This document shows, in pieces, positions 39,701 through 54,489 of a stretch of DNA of 64,000 bases. Source of the DNA: Sophora flavescens (taxonomy: Eukaryota > Streptophyta > Magnoliopsida > Fabales > Fabaceae); assembly GCA_030762895.1 (NCBI GenBank), contig JAUPTC010000018.1, positions 1,382,691 to 1,446,690 on the forward strand, read 5' to 3'. Position numbers and translations under genes: made by a program. The notes beneath the pieces are model-generated. The model did not search any database and was not told the DNA's origin. It worked only from the letters and a program-made list of their open reading frames with translations. The stretch's first letter is position 1. The number at the start of each line of letters is the position of its first letter.

Positions 39701-41772
39701 AACCCTATTTCAAACCCAAAACCCTAATTTTAACCCAAAGCCCTAATTTTGACCCAAAACCCTACTTCTAACCCTATTTTTGACCCAAAATCCTTTTTTT
39801 TAACTCAACACTAATTTAAACCGTAAACCCTAATTATGTCCCTTAACCCAAAATTTGGCCCGAAACCCTAATTTTAACACGAAACCCAAATTATGACCCA
39901 AAAACCTATTTTTAACTCAAAACCCTAATTCAAACCATGAACCCTATGTTTGTCGTAAAGCCCTAATTTTGACCCAAAGCCCTAATTTTGACCTAAAACC
40001 CTAATTCTAACCTTATTTTTGACCCAAAACCCTATTTCAAACCCTAAACCCTAATTTTCATCAAAAACCCTAAATTTGACCCCGACCCTAATTTTGACCC
40101 GAAACCCTAATTTTACAGAAAACCCTAATTCTAACCCAAATACTAACCCTAAGCCGTAATTTTGACTCAAAACCCTAATTTAACCCTATTTTTGACACAA
40201 AAAACTATTTTTAACTCAGAACCCTAATTCAAACCCTAAGCCCTAATTTGTACCAAAAACCCTAATTTTGACCTAAAACCCTAATTCTGACCCAAAACCC
40301 GAATTCTAACCTTACTTTTAACCCAAAACCCTATTTTAAACTCAAAACCTTAATTCAAACCCTAAACCCTATCTTTGACCGAAAACCCATATTTGGACCC
40401 AAAACCCAAGTTTTGACCCAAAAAGCATAATTCTAACCCTATTTTGACCCAAAACCAAAATTTTAACCCAAAACCCAAATTCAAACCCTAAACCCCCAAG
40501 CCCTAATTTTGACCCTAAACCCTAAATCTGACCCAAAACCCTAAATTTAACTAATTTTGACCCAAAACCTTAATTCTAACCGTATTTTTTACCCAAACCC
40601 TATTTCAAACCTTAAACCCTAATTTTGATCCGAAACCCTTAATTTGACCCAGAACCCTAATTTTGATCCGAAACCCTAATTTTTAACCAAAACCCTAATT
40701 TTAACCCAAAGCCCTAATGTTGACCCAAAACCCTAATTCTAACCCTATTTTTGACCCAAAATCCTTTTTTTTAACTCAACACTAATTTAAACCGTAAACC
40801 CTAATTTTGACCCTAAACCCAAAATTTGGCCCGAAACCCTAATTTTAACACGAACCCCTAATTCTAACCCTATTTCTGACCCAAGAACCTATTTCTATCT
40901 CAAAACCCTAATTCAAACCCTAAACCCTATGTTTGTCGCAAAGCCCTAATTTTAACCCAAAGCCCTAATTTTGACCTAAAACCCTAATTCTAACCCTATT
41001 TTTGACCCAAAACCCTATTTGAAACCCTAAACCCTAATTTTCATCAAAAACCCTAAATTTGACCCCGATCCTAATTTTGACCCGAAACCCTAATTTTACA
41101 GAAAACCCTAATTCTAACCCAAGCACTAACCCTAAGCCGTAATTTTGACTTAAAACCCTAATTTAACCCTATTGTTGACCCAAAAACCTATTTTTAACTC
41201 AAAACCCTAATTCAAACCCTAAGCCCTAATTTGTACTAAAAACCCTAATTTTGACCTAAAACCCTAATTCTGACCCAAAACCCTATTTTAAACTCAAAAC
41301 CTTAATTAAAACCCTAAACCCTATCTTTGACCGAAAACCCAAGTTTTGACCCAAAACCAAAATTTTAACCCAAAACCCAAATTTAAACCCTAAACCCCCA
41401 AAGCCCGAATTTTGACCCTAAACCCTAAATCTGACCCAGAACCCTAAATTTGACCCTAAACCCTAATTTTGACCCAAAACCCTCATTCTAGCCGTATTTT
41501 TTACCCAAAACCCTATTTTAAACTCAAAACCCTATTTCAAACCTTCAACCCTAATTTTGATCCGAAACCCTTAATTTGACCCAGAACCCTAATTTTGACC
41601 CGAAACCCTAATTTTTAACCAAAACCCTAATTTGAACCCAAAACCCTAATTTTAACCCAAAGCCCTAATTTTGACCCAAAACCCTAATTCTAACCCTATT
41701 TTTGACCCAAAATCCTTTTTTTTTAACTCAACAATACTTTTAACCGTGTACCCTAATTCAAACCCTAAACCC
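36742..41772 (+). repeat. Mixed monomers between two HOR blocks
   Basis: Landmark intervals are 1013, 907, 967, 316, 983 and 845 bp. Units at 38662 and 39629 share tatgttggtcgc and gatcctattaccct, so they are near-duplicates at an offset of 967 bp. About 150 bp is missing near 38268, where aattctaaccctaattctaacc joins two separate blocks. The segment at 39150-39220 is strongly degenerate (aaaaatttaacaaaaattc). No regular higher-order period is visible. Confidence 0.8.
39629..39944 (+). repeat. 316-bp truncated monomer
   Basis: The shortest landmark-to-landmark interval in the window. It runs normally to tatttcaaacccaaaaccc near 39725, then jumps to the ttttaacccaaagccc block just before the T-tract, losing about 650-700 bp. 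It is probably a single unequal exchange between similar 19-bp units; I see no second copy with this junction. Confidence 0.8.
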
Positions 41773-44346
41773 TATGTTTGTCGCAAAGCCCTAATTTTAA
41801 CCCAAAGCCCTAATTTTGATCCTAAAACCCTAATTCTAACCCTATTTTCGACCCAAACCCCTATTTCAAACCCTAAACCCTAATTTTCATCAAAAACCCT
41901 AAATTTGACCTCGTTCCTAATTTTGACCCGAAACCCTAATTTTACAAAAAACCCTAATTCTACCCAAATACTAACCCTAAACCATAATATTGACTCAAAA
42001 CCCTAATTTAACCCTAAACCCCAATTTAACCCTATTTTTGACCCAAAAACCTATTTTTAACTCAAAACCCTAATTCAAACCCTAAGCCCTAATTTGTACC
42101 AAAAACCCTAATTTTGACCTAAAACCCTAATTCTGACGCAAAACCCGAATTTTAACCTTACTTTTAACCCAAAACCCTATTTTAAACTCAAAACCTTAAT
42201 TCAAACCCTAAACCCTATCTTTGACCGAAAACCCAAATTTGGACCAAAAACCCAAGTTTTGACCCAAAACCATAATTCTAACCCTATGTTTGTCGCAAAG
42301 CCCTAATTTTAACCCAAAGCCCTAATTTTGACATAAAACCTAATTCTAACCCTATTTTTGACCCAAAACCCTATTTCAAACCCTAAACCCTAATTTTCAT
42401 CAAAAACCCTAAATTTGACCCCTATCCTCATTTGAACCCAAAACCCTAATTTTACAGAAAACCCTAATTCTAACCCAAGTACTAACCCTAAGCCGTAATT
42501 TTGACTCAAAACCCTAATTTAACCCTATTTTTGACCCAAAAACCTATTTTTAACTCAAAACCCTAATTCAAACCCTAAGCCCTAATTTGTACCAAAAACC
42601 CTAATTTTGACCTAAAACCCTAATTCCGACCCAAAACCCGAATTCTAACCTTCATTTTAACCCAAAACCCTACTTTATACTCAAAACCTTAATTCAAACC
42701 CTAAACCCTATCTTTGACCGAAAACCCAAGTTTCGACCCAGAACCCAAGTTTTGACCCAAAACCATAATTCTAACCCTATTTTGACCCAAAACCAAAATT
42801 TTAATCCAAAACCCAAATTCAAACCCTAAACCCCCAAAGCCCTAATTTTGACCCTAAACACTAAATCTGACCCAGAACCCTAAATTTGACCCTAAACCCT
42901 AATTTTGACCCAAAACCCTCATTCTAGCCATATTTTTCACCCAAAACCCTATTTTAAACTCAAAACCCTATTTCAAACCTTAAACCCTAATTTTGATCCG
43001 AAACCCTTAATTTGACCCAGAACCCTAATTTTGATCCGACACCCTAATTTTTAACCAAAAGCCTAATTTGAACCCAAAACCCTAATTTTAACCCAAAGCC
43101 CTAATTTTGACCCAAAACCCTAATTCTAACCCTAGTTTTGACCCAAAATCCTTTTTTTTAACTCAACACTAATTTTAACCGTAAACCCTAATTTTGACCC
43201 TAAACCCAAAATTTGGCCCGAAACCCTGATTCTAACCCTATTTCTGACCCAAAAACCTATTTTTAACTCAAAACCCTAATTCAAACCCTAAACCATATGT
43301 TTGTCGCAAAGCCCTAATTTTAACCCAAAGCCCTAATTTTGATCCTAAAACCCTAATTCTAACCCTATTTTCGACCCAAAACCCTATTTCAAACCCTAAA
43401 CCCTAATTTTCATCAAAAACCCTAAATTTGACCCCGATCCTAATTTTGACCTGAAACCCTAATTTTACAGAAAACCCTAATTCTAACCCAAATACTAACC
43501 CTAAGCCGTAATTTTGACTCAAAACCCTAATTTAACCCTAAACCCTAATTTAACCCTATTTTTGACCGAAAAACCTATTTTTAACTCAAAACCCTAATTC
43601 AAACCCTAGGCCCTAATTTGTACCAAAATCCCTAATTTTGACCTAAAACCCTAATTCTGACCCAAAACCCGAATGCTAACCTTACTTTTAACCCAAAACC
43701 CTATTTTAAACTCAAAACCTTAATTCAAACCCTAAACCCTATCTTTGACCGAAAACCCAAATTTGGACCCAAAACCCAAGTTTTGACCCAAAACCATAAT
43801 TCTAACCCTATTTTGACCCAAAACCAAAATTTTAACCCAAAACCCAAATTCAAACCCTAAACCCCCAAAGCCCTAATTTTGACCCTAAACCCTAAATCTG
43901 ACCCAGAACCCTAAATTTGATCCTAAACCCTAATTTTGACCCAAAACCCTCATTCTAGCCGTATTTTTCACCCAAAACCCTATTTTAAACTCAAAACCCT
44001 ATTTCAAACCTTAAACCCTAATTTTGATCCGAAACCCTTAAATGGACCCAGAACCCTAATTTTGATCCGAAACCCTAATTTTTAACCAAAAGCCTAATTT
44101 GAACCCAAAACCCTAATTTTAACCCAAAGCCCTAATTTTGACCCAAAACCCTAATTCTAACCCTATTTTTGACCCAAAATCCTTTTTTTTTAACTCAACA
44201 ATACTTTTAACCGTGTACCCTAATTTTGACCCTAAACCCAAAATTTGGCCCGAAACCCTAATTTTAACACGAAACCCTGATTCTAACCCGATTTCTGACC
44301 CAAAAACCTATTTTTAACTCAAAACCCTAATTCAAACCCTAAACCC
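41773..44346 (+). repeat. Detached copy of the 2.58-kb HOR
   Basis: Landmarks 41773, 42285, 43296 and 44347 give sub-units of 512, 1,011 and 1,051 bp, the same lengths and circular order as the main 2.58-kb array 5 kb to the left. Diagnostic variants agree: aacaatacttttaaccgtg near 41731 and 44195, accataatattgac near 41981, the chimeric junction at 42271, and ctaggccc with cgaatgctaacc near 43607 and 43670. It enters within the T-tract block at about 41720. Confidence 0.85.
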
Positions 44347-47300
44347 TATGTTTGTCGCAAAGCCCTAATTTTAACCCAAAGCCCTAATTTTGATCCTATT
44401 ACCCTATTTTTGACCCAAAACCCTATTTCAAACCCTAAACCCAAATTTTCATCAAAAACCCTAAATTTGACCCCGATCCTAATTTTGACCCGAAACCCTA
44501 ATTTTACATAAAACCCTAATTCTAACCCATATACTAACCCTAAGCCGTAATTTTGACTCAAAACCCTAATTTAACCCTATTTTTGACCGAAAAACCTATT
44601 TTTAACTCAAAACCCTAATTCAAACCCTAGGCCCTAATTTGTACCAAAATCCCTAATTTTGACCTAAAACCCTAATTCTGACCCAAAACCCGAATGCTAA
44701 CCTTACTTTTAACCCAAAACCCTATTTTAAACTCAAAACCTTAATTCAAACCCTAAACCCTATCTTTGACCGAAAACCCATATTTGGACCCCAAACCCAA
44801 GTTTTGACCCAAAACCATAATTCTAACCCTATTTTGACCCAAAACCAAAAATTTAACCCAAAACCCAAATTCAAACCCTAAACCCCCAAAGCCCTAATCT
44901 TGACCCTAAACCCTAAATCTGACCCAGAACCCTAAATCTGACCCTAAACCCTAATTTTGACCCAAAACCCTAATTCTAACCGTATTTTTTACCCAAACCC
45001 TATTTCAAACCTTAAACCCTAATTTTGATCCGAAACCCTTAATTTGACCCAGAACCCTAATTTTGATCCAAACCCTAATTTTTAACCAAAACCCTAATTT
45101 GAACCCAAAACCCTAATTTTAACCCAAAGCCCTAATGTTGACCCAAAACCCTAATTCTAACCCTATTTTTGACCCAAAATCCTTTTTTTTAACTCAACAC
45201 TAATTTAAACCGTAAACCATAATTTTGGCCCTAAACCCAAAATTTGGCCCGAAACCCTAATTTTAACACGAAACCCTGATTCTAACCCTATTTCTGACCC
45301 AAAAACCTTTTTTTAACTCAAAATCCTAATTCAAACCCTAAACCCTATGTTTGTCGCAAAGCCCTAATTTTAACCCAAAGCCCTAATTTTGACCTAAAAC
45401 CCTAATTCTAACCCTATTTTTGACCCAAAACCCTATTTCATACCCTAAACCCTAATTTTCATCAAAAACCCTAAATTTGACCCGAAACCCTAATTTTAAA
45501 GAAAACCCTAATTCTAACCCAAATACTAACCCTAAGCCGTAATTTTGACTCGAAAACCCTAATTTAACCCCAAACCCTAATTTAACCCTATTTTTGACCC
45601 AAAAACCTATTTTTAACTCAAAACCCTAATTCAAACCCTAAGCCCTAATTTGTACCAAAAACCCTAATTTTGACCAAAAACCCTAATTCTGACCCAAAAC
45701 CCGAATTCTAACCTTACTTTTAACCCAAAACCCTATTTTAAACTCAGAACCTTAATTCAAACCCTAAACCCTATCTTTGACCGAAAACCCATATTTGGAC
45801 CCAAAACCCAAGTTTTGACCCAAAAAGCATAATTCTAACCCTATTTTGACCAAAAACCAAAATTTTAACCCAAACCCCAAATTCAAACCCTAAACCCCCA
45901 AAGCCCTAATTTTGACCCTAAACCCTAAATCTGACCCAGAACCCTAAATTTGACCCTAAACCCTAATTTTGACCCAAAACCCTAATTCTAACCGTATTTT
46001 TTACCCAAAACCCTACTTTAAACTCAAAACCCTATTTCAAACCTTAAACCCTAATTTTGATCCGAAACCCTTAATTTGACCCAGAACCCTAATTTTGATC
46101 CGAAACCCTAATTTTTAACCAAAACCCTAATTTGAACCCAAAACCCTAATTTTAACCCAAAGCCCTAATTTTGAACCAAAACCCTAATTCTAACCCTATT
46201 TTTGACCCAAAATCCTTTTTTTAACTCAACACTAATTTAAACCGTAAACCCTAATTTTGTCCCTAAACCCAAAATTTGGCACGAAACCCTAATTTTAACA
46301 CGAAACCCTAATTCTGACCCAAAAACCTATTTTTAACTCAAAACCCTAATTCAAACCATAAACCCTAAGTTTGTCGCAAAGCCCTAATTTTGACCCAAAG
46401 CCCTATTTTTGACCTAAAACCCTAATTCTAACCCTATTTTTGACCCAAAACCCTATTTCAAACCCTAAACCCAAATTTTCATCAAAAACCCTAAATTTGA
46501 CCCCGATCCTAATTTTGACCCGAAACCCTAATTTTACATAAAACCCTAATTCTAACCCATATACTAACCCTAAGCCGTAATTTTGACTCAAAACCCTAAT
46601 TTAACCCTATTTTTGACCGAAAAACCTATTTTTAACTCAAAACCCTAATTCAAACCCTAGGCCCTAATTTGTACCAAAATCCCTAATTTTGACCTAAAAC
46701 CCTAATTCTGACCCAAAACCCGAATGCTAACCTTACTTTTAACCCAAAACCCTATTTTAAACTCAAAACCTTAATTCAAACCCTAAACCCTATCTTTGAC
46801 CGAAAACCCATATTTGGACCCCAAACCCAAGTTTTGACCCAAAACCATAATTCTAACCCTATTTTGACCCAAAACCAAAAATTTAACCCAAAACCCAAAT
46901 TCAAACCCTAAACCCCCAAAGCCCTAATCTTGACCCTAAACCCTAAATCTGACCCAGAACCCTAAATCTGACCCTAAACCCTAATTTTGACCCAAAACCC
47001 TAATTCTAACCGTATTTTTTACCCAAACCCTATTTCAAACCTTAAACCCTAATTTTGATCCGAAACCCTTAATTTGACCCAGAACCCTAATTTTGATCCA
47101 AACCCTAATTTTTAACCAAAACCCTAATTTGAACCCAAAACCCTAATTTTAACCCAAAGCCCTAATGTTGACCCAAAACCCTAATTCTAACCCAATTTTT
47201 GACCCAAAATCCTTTTTTTTAACTCAACACTAATTTAAACCGTAAACCCTAATTTTGACCCTAAACCCAAAATTTGGCCCGAAACCCTAATTTTAACACG

Positions 47301-50300
47301 AAACCCTGATTCTAACCCTATTTCTGACCCAAAAACCTTTTTTAACTCAAAATCCTAATTCAAACCCTAAACCCTATGTTTGTCGCAAAGCCCTAATTTT
47401 AACCCAAAGCCCTAATTTTGACCTAAAACCCTAATTCTAACCCTATTTTTGACCCAAAACCCTATTTCATACCCTAAACCCTAATTTTCATCAAAAACCC
47501 TAAATTTGACCCGAAACCCTAATTTTAAAGAAAACCCTAATTCTAACCCAAATACTAACCCTAAGCCGTAATTTTGACTCGAAAACCCTAATTTAACCCC
47601 AAACCCTAATTTAACCCTATTTTTGACCCAAAAACCTATTTTTAACTCAAAACCCTAATTCAAACCCTAAGCCCTAATTTGTACCAAAAACCCTAATTTT
47701 GACCAAAAACCCTAATTCTGACCCAAAACCCGAATTCTAACCTTACTTTTAACCCAAAACCCTATTTTAAACTCAAAACCTTAATTCAAACCCTAAACCC
47801 TATCTTTGACCGAAAACCCATATTTGGACCCAAAACCCAAGTTTTGACCCAAAAAGCATAATTCTAACCCTATTTTGACCCAAAACCAAAATTTTAACCC
47901 AAAACCCAAATTCAAACCCTAAACCCCCAAAGCCCTAATTTTGACCCTAAACCCTAAATCTGACCCAGAACCCTAAATTTGACCCTAAACCCTAATTTTG
48001 ACCCAAAACCCTAATTCTAACCGTATTTTTTACCCAAAACCCTACTTTAAACTCAAAACCCTATTTCAAACCTTAAACCCTAATTTTGATCCGAAACCCT
48101 TAATTTGACCCAGAACCCTAATTTTGATCCGAAACCCTAATTTTTAACCAAAACCCTAATTTGAACCCAAAACCCTAATTTTAACCCAAAGCCCTAATTT
48201 TGAACCAAAACCCTAATTCTAACCCTATTTTTGACCCAAAATCCTTTTTTTAACTCAACACTAATTTAAACCGTAAACCCTAATTTTGTCCCTAAACCCA
48301 AAATTTGGCACGAAACCCTAATTTTAACACAAAACCTAATTCGACCCAAAAACCTATTTTTAACTCAAAACCCTAATTCAAACCATAAACCCTAAGTTTG
48401 TCGCAAAGCCCTAATTTTGACCCAAAGCCCTATTTTTGACCTAAAACCCTAATTCTAACCCTATTTTTGACCCAAAACCCTATTTCAAACCCTAAACCCT
48501 AATTTTCATCAAAAACCCTAAATTTGACCCCGATCCTAATTTTGACCCGAAACCCTAATTTTACAGAAAACCCTAATTCTAACCCAAATACTAACCCTAA
48601 GCCGTAATTTTGACTCAAAACCCTAATTTAACCCTATTTTTGACACAAAAAACTATTTTTAACTCAAAACCCTAATTCAAACCCTAAGCCCAAATTTGTA
48701 CCAAAAACCCTAATTTTGACCAAAAACCCTAATTCTGAACCAAAACCCGAATTCTAACCTTACTTTTAACCCAAAACCCTATTTTAAACTCAAAACCTTA
48801 ATTCAAACCCTAAACCCTATCTTTGACCGAAAACCCATATTTGGACCCAAAACCCAAGTTTTGACCCAAAAAGCATAATTCTAACCCTATTTTGACCCAA
48901 AACCAAAATTTTAACCCAAAACCCAAATTCAAACCCTAAACCCCCAAAGCCCTAATTTTGACCCTAAACCCTAAATCTGACCCAGAACCCTAAATTTATC
49001 CCTAAACCCTAATTTTGACCCAAATCCTTAATTCTAACCGTATTTTTTACCCAAACCCTATTTCAAACCTTAAACCCTAATTTTGATCCGAAACCCTTAA
49101 TTTGACCCAGAACCCTAATTTTGATCCGAAACCCTAATTTTTAACCAAAACCCTAATTTGAACCCAAAACCCTAATTTTAACCCAAAGCCCTAATTTTGA
49201 CCCAAAACCCTAATTCTAACCCAATTTTTGACCCAAAATCCTTTTTTAACTCAACACTAATTTAAACCGTAAACCCTAATTTTGACCCTAAACCCAAAAT
49301 TTGGCCCGAAACCCTAATTTTAACACGAAACCCTGATTCTAACCCTATTTCTGACCCAAAAACCTTTTTTTAACTCAAAATCCTAATTCAAACCCTAAAC
49401 CCTATGTTTGTCGCAAAGCCCTAATTTTAACCCAAAGCCCTAATTTTGACCTAAAACCCTAATTCTAACCCTATTTTTGACCCAAAACCCTATTTCATAC
49501 CCTAAACCCTAATTTTCATCAAAAACCCTAAATTTGACCCGAAACCCTAATTTTAAAGAAAACCCTAATTCTAACCCAAATACTAACCCTAAGCCGTAAT
49601 TTTGACTCGAAAACCCTAATTTAACCCCAAACCCTAATTTAACCCTATTTTTGACCCAAAAACCTATTTTTAACTCAAAACCCTAATTCAAACCCTAAGC
49701 CCTAATTTGTACCAAAAACCCTAATTTTGACCAAAAACCCTAATTCTGACCCAAAACCCGAATTCTAACCTTACTTTTAACCCAAAACCCTATTTTAAAC
49801 TCAAAACCTTAATTCAAACCCTAAACCCTATCTTTGACCGAAAACCCATATTTGGACCCAAAACCCAAGTTTTGACCCAAAAAGCATAATTCTAACCCTA
49901 TTTTGACCCAAAACCAAAATTTTAACCCAAAACCCAAATTCAAACCCTAAACCCCCAAAGCCCTAATTTTGACCCTAAACCCTAAATCTGACCCAGAACC
50001 CTAAATTTGACCCTAAACCCTAATTTTGACCCAAAACCCTAATTCTAACCGTATTTTTTACCCAAAACCCTACTTTAAACTCAAAACCCTATTTCAAACC
50101 TTAAACCCTAATTTTGATCCGAAACCCTTAATTTGACCCAGAACCCTAATTTTGATCCGAAACCCTAATTTTTAACCAAAACCCTAATTTGAACCCAAAA
50201 CCCTAATTTTAACCCAAAGCCCTAATTTTGAACCAAAACCCTAATTCTAACCCTATTTTTGACCCAAAATCCTTTTTTTAACTCAACACTAATTTAAACC

Positions 50301-53300
50301 GTAAACCCTAATTTTGTCCCTAAACCCAAAATTTGGCACGAAACCCTAATTTTAACACGAAACCCTAATTCTGACCCAAAAACCTATTTTTAACTCAAAA
50401 CCCTAATTCAAACCATAAACCCTAAGTTTGTCGCAAAGCCCTAATTTTGACCCAAAGCCCTATTTTTGACCTAAAACCCTAATTCTAACCCTATTTTTGA
50501 CCCAAAACCCTATTTCAAACCCTAAACCCTAATTTTCATCAAAAACCCTAAATTTGACCCCGATCCTAATTTTGACCCGAAACCCTAATTTTACAGAAAA
50601 CCCTAATTCTAACCCAAATACTAACCCTAAGCCGTAATTTTGACTCAAAACCCTAATTTAACCCTATTTTTGACACAAAAAACTATTTTTAACTCAAAAC
50701 CCTAATTCAAACCCTAAGCCCAAATTTGTACCAAAAACCCTAATTTTGACCAAAAACCCTAATTCTGAACCAAAACCCGAATTCTAACCTTACTTTTAAC
50801 CCAAAACCCTATTTTAAACTCAAAACCTTAATTCAAACCCTAAACCCTATCTTTGACCGAAAACCCATATTTGGACCCAAAACCCAAGTTTTGACCCAAA
50901 AAGCATAATTCTAACCCTATTTTGACCCAAAACCAAAATTTTAACCCAAAACCCAAATTCAAACCCTAAACCCCCAAGCCCTAATTTTGACCCTAAACCC
51001 TAAATCGACCTAAACCCTAAATCTGACCCTAAACCCTAATTTTGACCCAAAACCCTAATTCTAACCGTATTTGTTACCCAAACCCTATTTCAAACCTTAA
51101 ACCCTAATTTTGATCCGAAACCCTTAATTTGACCCAGAACCCTAATTTTGATCCGAAACCCTAATTTTTAACCAAAACCCTAATTTGAACCCAAAACCCT
51201 AATTTTAACCCAAAGCCCTAATTTTGACCCAAAACCCTAATTCTAACCCAATTTTTGACCCAAAATCCTTTTTTTTAACTCAACACTAATTTAAACCGTA
51301 AACCCTAATTTTGACCCTAAACCCAAAATTTGGCCCGAAACCCTAATTTTAACACGAAACCCTGATTCTAACCCTATTTCTGACCCAAAAACCTTTTTTT
51401 AACTCAAAATCCTAATTCAAACCCTAAACCCTATGTTTGTCGCAAAGCCCTAATTTTAACCCAAAGCCCTAATTTTGACCTAAAACCCTAATTCTAACCC
51501 TATTTTTGACCCAAAACCCTATTTCATACCCTAAACCCTAATTTTCATCAAAAACCCTAAATTTGACCCGAAACCCTAATTTTAAAGAAAACCCTAATTC
51601 TAACCCAAATACTAACCCTAAGCCGTAATTTTGACTCGAAAACCCTAATTTAACCCCAAACCCTAATTTAACCCTATTTTTGACCCAAAAACCTATTTTT
51701 AACTCAAAACCCTAATTCAAACCCTAAGCCCTAATTTGTACCAAAAACCCTAATTTTGACAAAAACCCTAATTCTGACCCAGAACCCGAATTCTAACCTT
51801 ACTTTTAACCCAAAACCCTATTTTAAACTCAAAACCTTAATTCAAACCCTAAACCCTATCTTTGACCGAAAACCCATATTTGGACCCAAAACCCAAGTTT
51901 TGACCCAAAAAGCATAATTCTAACCCTATTTTGACCCAAAACCAAAATTTTAACCCAAAACCCAAATTCAAACCCTAAACCCCCAAAGCCCTAATTTTGA
52001 CCCTAAACCCTAAATCTGACCCAGAACCCTAAATTTGACCCTAAACCCTAATTTTGACCCAAAACCCTAATTCTAACCGTATTTTTTACCCAAAACCCTA
52101 CTTTAAACTCAAAACCCTATTTCAAACCTTAAACCCTAATTTTGATCCGAAACCCTTAATTTGACCCAGAACCCTAATTTTGATCCGAAACCCTAATTTT
52201 TAACCAAAACCCTAATTTGAACCCAAAACCCTAATTTTAACCCAAAGCCCTAATTTTGAACCAAAACCCTAATTCTAACCCTATTTTTGACCCAAAATCC
52301 TTTTTTTAACTCAACACTAATTTAAACCGTAAACCCTAATTTTGTCCCTAAACCCAAAATTTGGCACGAAACCCTAATTTTAACACCAAACCCTAATTCT
52401 GACCCAAAAACCTATTTTTAACTCAAAACCCTAATTCAAACCATAAACCCTAAGTTTGTCGCAAAGCCCTAATTTTGACCCAAAGCCCTATTTTTGACCT
52501 AAAACCCTAATTCTAACCCTATTTTTGACCCAAAACCCTATTTCAAACCCTAAACCCTAATTTTCATCAAAAACCCTAAATTTGACCCCGATCCTAATTT
52601 TGACCAAAACCCTAATTTTACTGAAAAACCCTAATTCTAACCCAAATACTAACCCTAAGCCGTAATTTTGATTCAAAACCCTAATTTAACCCTATTTTTG
52701 ACACAAAAAACTATTTTTAACTCAAAACCCTAATTCAAACCCTAAGCCCAAATTTGTACCAAAAACCCTAATTTTGACCAAATACCCTAATTCTGATCCA
52801 AAACCCGAATTCTAACCTTACTTTTAACCCAAAACCGTATTTTAAACTCAAAACCTTAATTCAAACCCTAAACCCTATCTTTGACCGAAAACCCATATTT
52901 GGACCCAAAACCCAAGTTTTGACTGAAAACCATAATTCTAACCCTATTTTGACCCAAAACCAAAATTTTAACCCAAAACCCAAATTCAAACCCTAAACCC
53001 CCAAAGCCCTAATTTTGACCCTAAACCCTAAATCTGACCCAGAACCCTAAATTTATCCCTAAACCCTAATTTTGACCCAAATCCTTAATTCTAACCGTAT
53101 TTTTTACCCAAACCCTATTTCAAACCTTAAACCCTAATTTTGATCCGAAACCCTTAATTTGACCCAGAACCCTAATTTTGATCCGAAACCCTAATTTTTA
53201 ACCAAAACCCTAATTTGAACCCAAAACCCTAATTTTAACCCAAAGCCCTAATTTTGACCCAAAACCCTAATTCTAACCCAATTTTTGACCCAAAATCCTT

Positions 53301-54489
53301 TTTTTTAACTCAACACTAATTTAAACCGTAAACCCTAATTTTGACCCTAAACCCAAAATTTGGCCCGAAACCCTAATTTTAACACGAAACCCTGATTCTA
53401 ACCCTATTTCTGACCCAAAAACCTTTTTTTAACTCAAAATCCTAATTCAAACCCTAAACCCTATGTTTGTCGCAAAGCCCTAATTTTAACCCAAAGCCCT
53501 AATTTTGACCTAAAACCCTAATTCTAACCCTATTTTTGACCCAAAACCCTATTTCATACCCTAAACCCTAATTTTCATCAAAAACAACTAAATTTGACCC
53601 GAAACCCTAATTTTAAAGAAAACCCTAATTCTAACCCAAATACTAACCCTAAGCCGTAATTTTGACTCGAAAACCCTAATTTAACCCCAAACCCTAATTT
53701 AACCCTATTTTTGACCCAAAAACCTATTTTTAACTCAAAACCCTAATTCAAACCCTAAGCCCTAATTTGTACCAAAAACCCTAATTTTGACCAAAAACCC
53801 TAATTCTGACCCAAAACCCGAATTCTAACCTTACTTTTAACCCAAAACCCTATTTTAAACTCAAAACCTTAATTCAAACCCTAAACCCTATCTTTGACCG
53901 AAAACCCATATTTGGACCCAAAACCCAAGTTTTGACCCAAAAAGCATAATTCTAACCCTATTTTGACCCAAAACCAAAATTTTAACCCAAAACCTAAATT
54001 CAAACCCTAAACCCCCAAAGCCCTAATTTTGACCCTAAACCCTAAATCTGACCCAGAACCCTAAATTTGACCCTAAACCCTAATTTTGACCCAAAACCCT
54101 AATTCTAACCGTATTTTTTACCCAAAACCCTACTTTAAACTCAAAACCCTATTTCAAACCTTAAACCCTAATTTTGATCCGAAACCCTTAATTTGACCCA
54201 GAACCCTAATTTTGATCTGAAACCCAAATTTTTAACCAAAACCCTAATTTGAACCCAAAACCCTAATTTTAACCCAAAGCCCGAATTTTGAACCAAAACC
54301 CTAATTCTAACCCTATTTTTGACCCAAAATCCTTTTTTTAACTCAACACTAATTTAAACCGTAAACCCTAATTTTGTCCCTAAACCCAAAATTTGGCACG
54401 AAACCCTAATTTTAACACGAAACCCTAATTCTGACCCAAAAACCTATTTTTAACTCAAAACCCTAATTCAAACCATAAACCCTAAGTTT

